From: Linnemannia hyalina
Taxonomy: Eukaryota > Mortierellomycota > Mortierellomycetes > Mortierellales > Mortierellaceae
Length of the DNA: 64,000 bases
Assembly: GCA_019671135.1 (NCBI GenBank)
Contig: JAHRHY010000006.1
Coordinates: 744,001-808,000 of the forward strand
Reading direction: 5' to 3'
Below the pieces are notes generated by a model, which saw nothing but the letters and a program-made list of their open reading frames with translations, was not told the origin of the DNA and did not search any database. A program made the translations under genes and the position numbers. Position 1 is the first letter of the stretch. The number at the start of each line of letters is the position of its first letter. Shown here in pieces: positions 46,027 through 57,060 of this stretch.

Positions 46027-46370
46027 GGTTGTTGTAAAGGCAAGTAAGGCTAGAGGTTGTTGGTAATAGCGTATGTGTGGGGGGGAGGGGGGAGGGGGTT
46101 ACAAAGGGAGGAAGATGATGGGTAAAGGCAAGAAAGAAGGAAAGAAAGAAGAAGGGAAGTAGTTCAAGGCTCATTTTGTGCGTCGGCGTGGGAAGTCAGT
46201 CACATTTAGATACATAATGTATTACCCAGCATGTGAGCCGAGTTATGAAAGTCACGCTGTGATAGGACCATCAGGTGGGAGGAGGAGAGCAACATCACGG
46301 GCAGCATGTAGCGCACACGCACCACCAATAACCAGAGGACACAGTGGACACTGAACTACAGGTGGCAACA
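46027..46370. other. Upstream region of helicase pseudogene
   Basis: Contains a G-rich stretch (46078-46100) and GAAAG repeats; likely the old promoter of the helicase copy. No gene seen. Confidence 0.4.
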
Positions 46371-46485
46371 GATCTATGAGCGAAAACTCCGAGGGGACGA
46401 GTCCCTTTGTGGACGAGCCGTAGCAGAACACAGGGAAAAGCGGTGTTCAGGCAAGCAGAGCGATACTCGAGCGGCTGATCGATCA

Positions 46486-46578
46486 GTCAAAGACACCCTG
46501 TCGGGCCTGACGCCCATGGATATTGTAGAAAGAAGAGGTAACATGGTCATCAAAGAGTTGGAGGAAGAGCACACCTAG
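46486..46578 (+). pseudogene. Possible diverged LINE ORF remnant
   Basis: A 30-codon frame ending in TAG (VKDTLSGLTPMDIVE and onward) has the same pattern as VSDLLRGITPLSML in LINE copies A and B. The open frame continues upstream without a start. The match is short and the flanks do not extend it clearly, so this is tentative. Confidence 0.3.
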
Positions 46579-46785
46579 ATCCCTTGGACGCGTCCCATAA
46601 AGCAACAAGTGTCGTCCGGACTCGCGCACGTCCGGTGAGGGCGGGCTGTAAATCCTCATGTGCACTAGAACGATGCCGGATCAGGCTTCGGAGGAAAGAA
46701 GTGTATTTTTTTTTGATACGCGATTTTTAACAATTCGTGTTGGTAATCCAAAAATAAAGGACTATTAATGTGGACCCCATCCCAG

Positions 46786-46880
46786 TTTGCAATCCCCTGG
46801 TCACAGTCCGGTTCTGTTGACACTGGCTCTGTGCAACGATCGCTGTCGCTCTTCACGTCAGAAACGGAAGGAAATACTAA
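46786..46880 (-). mobile_element. Old LINE 3'-end relic, inverted
   Basis: The plus strand here reads like the reverse complement of the 3' untranslated region of copies A and B (CAGTCCGGTTCTG, CTGGCTCTGTGCAACGATCG, GCTCTTCACG, AAACGGAAG), with many substitutions. It is an older, inverted relative of the elements at 40.7-42.7 kb. Confidence 0.65.
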
Positions 46881-47171
46881 GGCTATTTATCAAGTTATTA
46901 CTCTCAACTAAAACACCTCCATCTGAACAACCAGGAGATAGTCAAAGTGCTTCTTCCCAGTGTCGTTTTCAAGTGGACGACGCCACCTCCATTGTTGCGG
47001 TTAGGTGCTGTCAGAAGACAGCTACCTTTTTTTATTTAACGAACTCACATCTGTATAACCTCGACATACCACTATAAATAAGGCTGTCGAGACAACATTA
47101 ATAAAACAACATCTTTCTTTCTCGTTATTCATTTCACCCTCACCTTCACACCATCCATGCACATGGGGGGT

Positions 47172-47485
47172 TTTTTCGTACACAATTTTATTTCTCTAAC
47201 AAACAGCATAGAGAAGTCATTTGGAAGTAAAAGGGGACTACAGACCAAACTATTCAGTGCACCATCCACCAGTTGCAGTCCGGTCCGGAACCTGGCTCTG
47301 CGCAACAATTGTCGCTGCTCTTCACAGCTTAAACGGAAGAAAATAAACTAGATACAAATGAAGTGGATTCTTCCCATCCTCTCCATCATTGACAACCTCC
47401 TCCTTCCTAACAAACTCTCCAATAACCACTCGTCAGTAGCGCATGGGTCCTTGGTCGCTCCAGGGCACCTTCCTTCATCATATGT
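47172..47485 (-). mobile_element. 5'-truncated LINE fragment, copy D (inverted)
   Basis: A minus-strand copy of the last about 300 bp of the same element: a short A tail (seen as T run at 47171-47176), the AATAAA-containing 3' end, and coding sequence for GRCPGATKDP and the terminal LLESLLGRRRLSMMERMG up to the stop near 47348. Several substitutions relative to A and B show that it is older. Upstream of about 47485 the similarity fades. Confidence 0.8.
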
Positions 47486-47690
47486 GTGGAGACATACTTG
47501 ATGGCATTCCTGGCCAAAGAAAAATAATCTCACGCGTAAACCATTGGGCAAATAGTTCTCTCTCGGAGCCATGAGTTTATGATCGATAACCTTGATATCA
47601 GCGTTGACAATACGTGACATTTGTAGTTCAGTGCAGAACGTTCCACAACACAGTAGTAATAAACGTTTTTGTATTGTTGTGGGTCGATCA

Positions 47691-50600
47691 CTACAACATC
47701 CCAGGAGTGGTAGCAAGAGGACTCTTAGGTGGAATATCTGGAACTGCAGCGGGGACCGGGAGTGGGGTATCGACGGCAAAAGGGGCGTTCTGAGGTGGGA
47801 TATCGGCAACAGCAGGATAGGTGATCGTAAAATTGAGCTGACTGAGCGTCACGTTTAAGAACGGGTTCATTGAGGATCCAGTTTTGCCCTGGATGGTAAC
47901 CGTGTCGCCGGTATAATGGAGTCGGTTCAAGAATGCCACCGAGTCATCGAGTTTGGAGATAAGGCGGAGAGAGACCTTATTCTCTTTGGGGGCAATCTCA
48001 AAGAGGTCAACTGCCGAGGTGACAAGCTGCTTACCCGCACTGTCGAGAACGTTAAACATGACACCGCCCTAGGTCAGCTTAAGGTTCGACGGGTTCACGA
48101 ACTCAAAGACGGACGAAAAGTAGAATGTGTCGCCGTAGACTTCGTAGCCATCACTACGGACAAAACTCTTTTTGGCGAGACCGTTAGGCCAGGCATGTGG
48201 ATTGGAGACGAGAACTGGCAGCCGGCGATGATAGTAGTCTTGGGTGGGCCACTGTCGGTTGAGGCAATCGAAAGGTTAATATCGACGGTGCCCTCGAGAA
48301 TGATGGGAGTCTCGGGCTTGGTGAGCATTGCGGCAATTAGGTCAGTGAAGGCATTGTTAGAGAGATTTTGACATCGACCTGATCAATGGCGGTGATTATA
48401 GCGGATGCTTGCATAGTGGAGAGAGCCCATGGTGGCAAAAAGGAGACCGTATCGTGGTCCTTGTACTAATGTCCGAGATATCAAACGAGTTGGGGTTGTA
48501 GATTAGACAACTGAACAAAATAGTAAAATGAAGCGAATGAAAAATAATAAATAGAAATAGGAGCATCGAGGACAACCTACGTTGATTGTCATCAATTAAC
48601 GCATCGCGAGAGAGAAGGGAAATGAAAAATTAGTTGCAAACCAAGAATGTCAATCTCGCTTACATCGTATCGGGCTTGGACGAAAGATAAGATGTAGCCG
48701 GGGATCTCTTGCAACTTGAGACGTAGTCCGTCGCTTGAGATGACCGGAAAGTCCTTGCCGCTGTACATAAAGTCCAGATCGACTGAGCCCAATCCTGCGA
48801 GCTGAATAAGATTTTGGTCATCCTACACACATACGTACACACAAACAAAAAGAAAGAAGGATCCGTTAGTCTTTTCTTTCTTCTCATATTCCAGATCCTA
48901 ACAAAACATAACCTCTTAACTTACTCGGATGGGCTTGTGGCAGGCTTCGGTAAGGGGCTGCTGTGTCTTCATGAGGCTGAAATGTTACACGAGAATGAAA
49001 GAAAAAAATATAAGGATGGTTAGTGCTTGAGCACAATTCCTTTGGACTTACAGAGCAAGGCACTCGATCGAGGTCGTAGGAACAACAGGCACCCCAGATG
49101 TTGCGTTTGGCTGCATAACCGGAGCAGGTTGGGGCACTGGCTTTGCTTCAACGACTGGGGTAGGCAAAGGTTCTTGCTTCAGTTCCTTAGCAGGGGCAAG
49201 GGCAGGATTAGGTGTGGCTTCAGTATCTGTCTCCTCTGGAAACTTATCGTCCTGGCTAACAGCTGTCGCAGGTTGAGGCTTAGGTTTGACTTCAGCAACT
49301 GGGGCAAGTTGAGGCTCTGGCTTTGTTTCCACATCAGGAGCGGGAGCAGGCGTATGTTCAAGCTTTTCCTGTTTGCCTGGAGCGAGTTGAGAGTCTGGCT
49401 TTGTCTCCACAGCGGGTGCAGGCTTGGCTTCCGGCTTGGTTCCCTCGGCAGGAGTAGGCTTAGGCTCTGGCTTGACTCTATTGGCAGCAGCAAATGGAGC
49501 GTCTGATTTTGCCTCCTTGGTTGCAGCAGTCTGAGTCTCAGGCTTGGCTTCCGCGGAAGGAGCAGGATCAGGCTCTTGTTTGGCCTCGTTAGCAGGAAAC
49601 GGTTGGGGGTTTGGTTTTGCCTCCTTGAAAGAGGCGAGTTGGGAGTCTGGGTTCTCCTCCTTACCTGGAGCAGGTTGAGGATTTGGCTTGGCTGCCTCGA
49701 CTGAAGCTGACTGAGAGTCCGATACATCATCCGTTGTCTCCTCGGTGGATTGTGGGGATAAGGCAATCTTGGGCTCAGAAGCAGGCTGGAGTTGTTTCGT
49801 GGTCACGGGTTCTGGAACAGGTGTAGTAACATCGTAGGACTCTGGCGCAGCCTGGGATGCTGTAGTAGAGGGGTTAGCAGGGGCAGCCATCGCATGTGGG
49901 GCATCTATAGGTTCTGAGACGGCTTGAGCAGCAGGGCCAGTTAGGGTGTTGTTTGGCTGTTAGCTGGTTCTGATGCATCCGTATCGGAAGATTGGGGTTG
50001 GGTCCTGTTGCTTGTTAGTGGATTGAGCTGAGATTGTGGTTGGATGCCGTTGGGTGATGGTGCATCTGGAGTAGTAGCCAAGGGGGCTGGCGTGTTATTA
50101 TTGTTGATGACTGGCGAATCTTTGGCTGATTGCGCTGCTGGGCTGGTGGTGGTGTCTGCCGCGTCTTTGTTTGGTGTAGTAGGCTGAGCACTGTTCGCGT
50201 CTGGAGTATCTGCGGCAGGTTTTGAAGATTGACCATTATTGGCTGTTGGTGTTGTTGGTGTCTTATGTCGGGGAGGTTCCTTGAACATCGTTGGGTTCTG
50301 GTGTGCCCGTTTCTGGTTTGGTTGTTTGGATGGTGTTGTCGCCTGTTGGTGTATCTGTTGCTGATTTAGCTGTTTGACTATTGCCCATTATCGGCTTGTC
50401 TGCAGCAGCACCAGCTGGTGTAGTCACTTGAGCACTATCGGCTACTAGCTCTGTTGGTGGAGAGAATGCTTTTGATTGTTGAGATGACGAGTCTGTGTTT
50501 GGAGCGCCTGCTGGAGGTGAGGCAAGTGCTGGGGTGACGCCTTTTGGGACATATGAAGGAGGCAATTGAGGTGGTAAGGCGATCTTGGGTGCATTGTTTT

Positions 50601-50733
50601 CTGCTACAGAGGCACCATTGTCTTCAGTTGTGGAGGCGAAATTGTCAGCGCGACGAGAGTGTAAAGGAATGGCGAGCGCGTTGACACTTGCGGCGAGCGC
50701 GAAGAATGTCAACGTGAAACGGTTGATTAACAT
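47691..50733 (-). pseudogene. Degraded gene for secreted Pro/Lys-rich repeat protein
   Basis: The frame opens at 50733 with a signal peptide (MLINRFTLTFFALAASVNA) and then a Ser/Thr/Pro/Asn-rich stretch. A frameshift near 50280 and another near 49930 break it. Then come about 250 residues of imperfect repeats of the type EAKPxPQPAP (49048-49890). Downstream exons with good splice sites (48998 side, 48823-48660) encode QLAGLGSVDLDFMYSGKDFP. The last part, with further frame changes and an in-frame TAG at 48069-48071, encodes a beta-rich domain (TPIILEGTVDINLSIAS; NPFLNVTLSQLNFTI) ending at 47691. That domain resembles fungal DUF3712-type secreted or membrane-associated proteins, which is a tentative call. 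The number of independent breaks argues for a pseudogene rather than sequencing errors. Confidence 0.72.
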
Positions 50734-51083
50734 GGTGGAATAGTTGAGAGGAGGTTTGAGAGAGATGGTGGTGAAGAAAAAGGTTGGGTAAAAAGAAGAA
50801 AAACAAGGCTTCTTTTATGAAGAGATCCTCAAGGTACGGAGGTGTTCACCCTGGCATTCATTGTCAACATAGATACAACATAAAAACACGAAAAAAAGAT
50901 GCCACCGATTATTATTTTTTGATGTGCCGCTGCCTCCCCTTCACTGGAAATAGTTCGATTACAGGGATGAGGGGGCAAGTAACCTTATTTTCTCACCTTT
51001 TCGCCATCTCTGGTCCAGTTGCCTGCACCGACTATTTGAACCCATTGTGGTGCATGGTTACAAAAAAAGGAGGTGAACTGGCA

Positions 51084-51122
<39 letters not shown>

Positions 51123-52397
51123 TGGATACAGGCTGAGAACGGTTTAGAAAAGCTGCCCTTGTTAGCGGAAAATGTCCAGTGGAGAACCATGAAAGGGAAG
51201 GAGGAGAAACGACCACATGCAAGATCTGGCCGTCTCTGATCCGCGCTATCCCATTGCGACAAAGGGACTCTTTTTTTGTTTTGTAGAGATGCAGGGTGAC
51301 GGACAACCCCTTATCGAGTAAAGGAAAAGGGGAGAAGAACAAAAGGAAGGAAGGAGAGAGACAATATGACGATGATGCTGCCGTTGTTGTCTTTGCTAAT
51401 GATGTTCATAGAGAAAAAAGAGAGGTGGTAATTTGATCAGGTGGGACGACAATGCGCAGGATCCTCTCTTTCTCATCCCTTGAACTCCGTTCTGACTCGC
51501 AACAAACAGCAAACGCACCCCATTGATGAAAATCGCCGAATCATCGTTTCAAATACATGCACCGAGCAAGATTGCCATTGTTTGCTAGTTACTTGTTTGT
51601 CTATTTGCTGTTACTATCCATTGCTCCATAACTTCTGGAGGAATGCGTCGTCCTTTGTTGCAGCAAGTCAAAAGTAAAGTTTCTACTCCGTTAATGCGAA
51701 CGAGGCTGAGAAAAAATAGAGCCGCAGAAGCATGCTCTCGGGTGTTACGTCCATAAGAAAGAAAGCAAAGAACGGACTAATAGACACTTGGTCCGTTTGT
51801 GTGACATTAGGGTGTCGAGTAAACCAGAGGTCATACGATCGACTATGACAAGCACGAGAAAAAACCCACAACAGCTGCGGCGAATCCTGTTTTTTCCTTC
51901 GCGCTGGATTCTGTTTGGTCAGCCAAAAAGGACTCTCCACTTCGGCGAGCTTTTGCTTTGTTCTCCACAACTAATAATATGATAAATGATAAATAAAACG
52001 GTACCCCTGACCAATCAGCCCCCTGATGCCGTTGGATGGGGAAGAAAAATAAAGGGGGTATTATTAACATGGAAAGAGGCCTGGCCGCCTTCTGGTTTCC
52101 AGACATTGAAACCCTTTTCGCTGTTGGAATAGGTGAGAAAGAATAACAAAATAGTGAGCAAGGGTGAAGGAAAGACATGGCTCATGTATACATATGTAAG
52201 AGTTGGGCCAGCAACATGATCAAGCAAGGGTGGATACCGATCGAAACGTGTAAAGCGCTAATTACTCTCACTTTCATTGACGAGGATGTACCTCCGCGGG
52301 CATGAATTATGTTCCAACTGGCCAGGAGAAATGGAGTAAATGAATAAATGAGTGGATGAAATAGAAGAGGGGTCATGAGCCCAGTCCCCTATTGTTC

Positions 52398-52445
52398 GAT
52401 AGGTACCGTACATTATAGGTACCGTACATTATATGTACTGTACAA
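52398..52445. repeat. Three direct 16-bp repeats with GTAC palindromes
   Basis: Units ATAGGTACCGTACATT at 52398-52413 and 52414-52429 are identical. A third, diverged unit follows at 52430-52445 (ATATGTACTGTACAAC). Each contains two GTAC palindromes. The array lies about 710 bp upstream of the first receptor gene. Confidence 0.85.
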
Positions 52446-52980
52446 CACTTTTTAGCGCTTGTATGCGACAGTACATGGGCGATCGAGGTTGTGTATTGTG
52501 GAGGAGAAGGAAAAGAGAGCGCGAAAAAGAGGTCAAGGCTCTTTCTTTTCCTCTCTGCTTTGTTGTTTGTTTGTTTACGATGGATGTTGAAATGGCGCGT
52601 GAAAAGCAAGTGCTAACTTGTAGGACCATTGCTGAGTGTCTGCTATTGCTGTTCGATGATGTTGTTGGATGAATAGATAGGCGCTTGCCTTCTCTCTCTC
52701 TCTCTCTCTCTCTCTCTGCCACCCCCTCTCCCCCTTTTTTTTTGCCGTGCCTTTTTCAGTTGCCCCTCACTTATTCATTTGTATCCAATCAGTCCCATTC
52801 GTTTGAACAAAGAAAAAAATATCCCCCAACCAAGAAAACCCTGTCTGTCTCGCTTCCTCTATTTTTTTCAGCCGGACTTGACCAATGGTATCGCTCTCTT
52901 TCTTCTCCACTATGTCTCTCTTCTTCTACCCCTCTCTTGTCAACTTACTTTCTCTTTCTTTTCATCTGTTCCGCTCTATC

Positions 52981-53037
52981 ATTCCTCCTCTTCACATTCA
53001 TTCCTCCTCTTCACATTCATTCCACCTCTTCACATTC
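52981..53037. repeat. 19-bp minisatellite, three units
   Basis: ATTCCTCCTCTTCACATTC occurs twice exactly and a third time with one change, in the leader or promoter of the first receptor gene. Confidence 0.9.
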
Positions 53038-53158
53038 AATTCTTTCTCTTCTTTTAATCCTTCTCTCGCCTTTCTCACTCTCTCTCGCTCTCTCTCGCTC
53101 TCTCTCTCTCACTCTCTTTCAATCACACACATATACATACAATCGATCCAGTACAACC

Positions 53159-55758
53159 ATGAGGGTACCATCAGTGGCGGCTTCCCTTGCATTGGGGCTG
53201 TCTTTACTCCTCCTTGCCACTGCTCAATCCACTTCTTCCTCCACATCCAGCTCCGCTCTCACCCCTACTTCAGCCACAACCAACTTTGTGCTCCCAACCG
53301 GCAATCCGCAGTCAACACCCGCCCCACAACCACCCCAAGCTGCAGGCAACGCCACCGTCTGTCCTGGACCCCTCATCCCCAACTCTCGTGGCCTCGACAT
53401 CCCAACCTGCACAGAGCAATGCTGCCTCAGGTGTCCCGCCTTTGAGAACTTTTATCCACCCAACAGGATCCAGCGGATCGTCGATGCGACCTTTTACACC
53501 CGACAGGTCTCGATGGGCTTTGTTTTCTTTATGACCATCTCGTACTTGCTTCTCCCCGGGAAGCGCTCACAGCCGCACATCTCGGTGTTGTTCTTGACCT
53601 TCTCGCTGACGCTGTGGTATGTGGCGTTTGACATCATGCCAGGCACGTCGAATGCATGCATCAACGAGGTTGAGCAGTCGACGGGGCATAACTCGAGGCT
53701 CTGCGGTGTCCAGGGAGTGCTTATCATTTACTTTGCCCATACCAATGCCCTCTGGTGCTCTCTCCTTATTTACAAGTTGCATTTGGTAATCCTCTCTGTC
53801 TGTTTCACAGCCGATCGGTATTTCCTATTTTTTGTTTCTTCCCGCCCAAAAGAACCAAAAAAAGTTTTGCATGCTAACGGGAAGTATTCTGCCTACTCCG
53901 TATTGTTCTCCTTTCGCTTTAGCTGTCGGTATGGAGGAACAACGTGATCGATCGCTACTACGGCTGGCTAACGGCCTTCTGTTGGGTCTTCCCTTTGGCC
54001 TTTGCTATCCCCGTTGCCGTTAAGAACCTCTCCATGTTCCCCGGAGTCGGCTTCAGCTGTCTCGTCAGCAACGAAAACCTCAACACCTACCTCTTCTATC
54101 CCCTTGCCGTCTACATATACCCCGGCTTGTTGTGCCATGCAGTAACAGTGGCCAAGATGATTCACGTAAGAAGGCTCGGTGTACCTCTTTCTCCCTCTCT
54201 CAGCTTACGCACGCTTCACCTCTTGTACTCATGCTTCTCTTATTATATAATGAATAGTTAACCATGCTGACATCCAAGATCAACATGGGTCTTTCAGAAC
54301 TGTCAACAAATGCACGAGCCAAGATTAAGACGACAATGCAGACAAGACGTCTCCTCCGCGGCCAGTGGCGACCTGCATTGATGCTGAGCACCGTCGTCAC
54401 TTGTCTCACCGTCTTTTGGGTAACTTTTTTTTTTCTGAAACTTTATCGCTGACAGGACAGTGCACAAGTCAACCTATTCCAGATTACTCACGGTCTCCTT
54501 TCTTCTCAAACGATAGCTGTTCTATTTCATTGATGCCAAGCGGCTGGCAAACGTGGACAAGTCGACGCCCTGGGTCCAGGACTGGATGAAATGTATCACG
54601 ATCCACCATAACCAACTTTACTCATCTGATGATACGCAGAACCTGTGCTCCAAATCGATCAACTCCAACCTCCCTTCAGTTCCGTGGTTTGCCGCTGCAG
54701 AGTTCCTTTTGGCTATCCTCGGCATTGTTGTTGCACTCGTTTTCATCTCCAAGCCCGAGTTTTGGTCCGAGTGGGCGCTGATGCTCAAGAACATTTTTAG
54801 CCGTGGCAAGCTTGGAAGCGGACCCCAAGGGCGAAAGATGCCAGGAAATCTCTCTTCTATCTCACCAACCAAGGACCCTCGCCAGCGCCAAAACTCATTC
54901 CCTGAACCAGAGATCAGGAAAGGAACGCGCATGGGATACAACGATACCGTCCTCGACCCACTCCAACTTGCAGAAACCAAATTGCTGCCGGAATCAGGAT
55001 CCAGACGTGAGCAATGGGTCGATATGGATGCGCTGTTCGATAAAGAGTACGACATTGAACAAGGAGAGCGTCAGCGGGCTTTCAGCCCACAGGGTGACCT
55101 GCCACGGACTATGAGCCCGGTGGCCGATCTCAGAAGGACATTCAGTCTGGAGTCTAGTATGCGTCCGACATCCTCTCAGAATACCGGTCCTGGTCTGCTT
55201 CCCATTGCTGACCTCCCACGATACCCAATCAATGCTGCCGATGATATTCAATCTGGCGACATTCTCTACAAACCTCCTGTCCAGGACTATTACGCCCCCG
55301 AGTCCCACACCATCGCCAGTCCTGCACAGGCATACCTTATTGCCAACGACAACAGTGATCGATATGTGGGTCAGCCAGTCGTCCCTCGTCCAGTCCTCCG
55401 TGCAAGTAGCAGGGGCAAGAGACAGCAGGACCGCACTGGCACTCCAGTCAGCCCTCCCCAATCGCCCAGATTTGTTCCAGTCACCTCACTGTCACCCATG
55501 CCTCCACGACAGTCGCCTTTCGCCTTTGCGGCGAACGTACGAGGAACCATTCAGGGAGACTCTGTGCCAATTAGGGATGGCGCTAGGAGCTCCCCAGCAG
55601 TCTCGAGTACTCGATCTTCTGCACAAGGGTCATCACTCGAGGATACTTTTGACACACTTGGCCAAAGGGCTACATACCAATCCATCAAGCCATCAATACC
55701 CCAAAAGAGTCCCGCCAGGCAGTACCCCTCCAACCTTCCAGATGAATCAGATGAATAA
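53159..55758 (+). CDS. Frizzled/Smoothened-like seven-TM receptor 1
   Basis: Exons 53159-53785, 53923-54165, 54258-54419 and 54517-55758 give 757 residues. A signal peptide (about 1-22) leads into a Ser/Thr/Pro-rich extracellular stretch and a short Cys-rich block (CTEQCCLRCP). Seven hydrophobic segments follow: MGFVFFMTISYLLL; ISVLFLTFSLTLWYVAF; VLIIYFAHTNALWCSLLIY; GWLTAFCWVFPLAFAIPVAV; YLFYPLAVYIYPGLLCHAV; RPALMLSTVVTCLTVFWLFY; FLLAILGIVVALVF. A Cys-bearing third extracellular loop and a Pro/Ser/Arg-rich cytoplasmic tail of about 300 residues complete it. The helix pattern and Cys positions resemble the Frizzled/Smoothened-like receptors of fungi and Dictyostelium; the full Frizzled cysteine-rich domain is not seen. 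Ligand and G protein are unknown. The tandem paralogue starts 1.3 kb downstream. Confidence 0.85.
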
Positions 55759-57060
55759 TGTTCATCCTATTACCTCCCCTTTGTAAAGATATCCACCTCG
55801 GTACAAGAAGACCCCCTGTACATACTGTAATAAACCTTTTCTAGTGTCGAATACAAGATTTGTAAGTGCAGTGCTCACTCCACTCCATTTGAACAGCCAA
55901 ATAGCTGAAGAGGAAAGAAAGAAACATGAGGGAGTTGGGTGGTACAGGCGTAGAGAGCGCCTTACCTTTCAAAGTTCCATGTGAGAAACCCCGAATGAAG
56001 GACAGAGTCGTCGTTTTGATCGAGGAAGCTTTTTGCAGCTACAAGAAGGCAGTGAAGCAGAACTGGCAGAAGCAAGGAGAATTAAGACAGCCTTTACAGC
56101 TCAGATGTTTGTCCATTGCGAAAGGGGATGGGTGATGGCACGAGCGGGCGGATTCGATTTTTTATACAGAGTACATTGGCAAAGGTACCTTTTCGTTCAG
56201 CTAAAAAATGGAACAAAGATAGATGTGTACAAGCATGAAAGAGGAAGAGGAGCATGAGGCTTTTAAGAGGAAATGACCACACCAGCAAGTGTCCCGATGT
56301 GAACGATGATCATGGGGTCGTGTGCAGTAAATGGATAGGGGGTATTTTTATCATCCTTCGCTGACAATGCATGGCCATTATCGTTACACATATTCTGGCA
56401 AGTCCCCGATACAGGACTCTCTGCGCAAAGAAAGCGACGGATGCTGAATGAACCCTGAACTGGCTGAGTGATAATCTCGATACTCCACAATATTACCTAC
56501 TGTACATCCTTCCTGTCTTCGTCCCTACAGGTATCCTGCCAGGTATCCCGGATAAGTATGTATATTATTGTATAGGGCATGTCAGGCCTGCACGCATGTG
56601 GCATTTTGGCATCGAGATATAATTCATTTTGCTCACAAGGAAAAGGACACAAAAAGAGAGTCGGGGTTGGCCAGAGTGCATGGGGCTTGAGAACGGTCTG
56701 TCCTCTCGGTCGTGCTCCCTTCGAGAAGAAGAGATGGAAAAATAGCGAGAGAGCACTTTTCTTCTTTTCTTCTTGTGGTTTTCGTACACGAGAAAAAGAG
56801 CATATGATTGTCCCTCCTCTTATTATTTTCCGCCTGCTTTTCCTTTTCATTATTTGTTCATGGCATTTGGCACTTCCCGTCTATCCGTTGCATCCTTCCT
56901 TTCTTTTTCTTTTTCTTTTTCTTTTCTTTGGTCTTTGTCAATCTCATTTGCTGGCCTTTGCCTTGGCCCCACTCCCTCTACCTCCTCCTTTTTCTCCTTC
57001 ACTCTCATCCTCACGACTAATACATACTCTAATTCCGCTTCCCTTCATTAACGAATCGCT
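55759..57060. other. Spacer between the two receptor genes
   Basis: Begins with the 3' untranslated region of receptor 1 (AATAAA at 55829-55834). It ends with a CT-rich leader of receptor 2 (56880-57060). In between, no frame is convincing. Confidence 0.5.

Larger units (their letters stand above)
50734..53158. other. Gene-poor interval before the receptor pair
   Basis: No gene supported over 2.4 kb. It contains a (GA)n tract (51086-51116), a threefold 16-bp repeat (52398-52445), a (CT)n tract (52690-52717) and, in the CT-rich leader of the receptor gene, a 19-bp minisatellite repeated three times (52981-53037). The long open frame that reaches upstream of the receptor start at 53159 is a translation of this CT-rich leader. 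Confidence 0.5.

Noticed and set aside
52685..53158. Upstream extension of receptor 1 frame
   Set aside because: Ser/Leu/Phe-rich translation of CT microsatellite and minisatellite; the signal peptide begins at the ATG at 53159.
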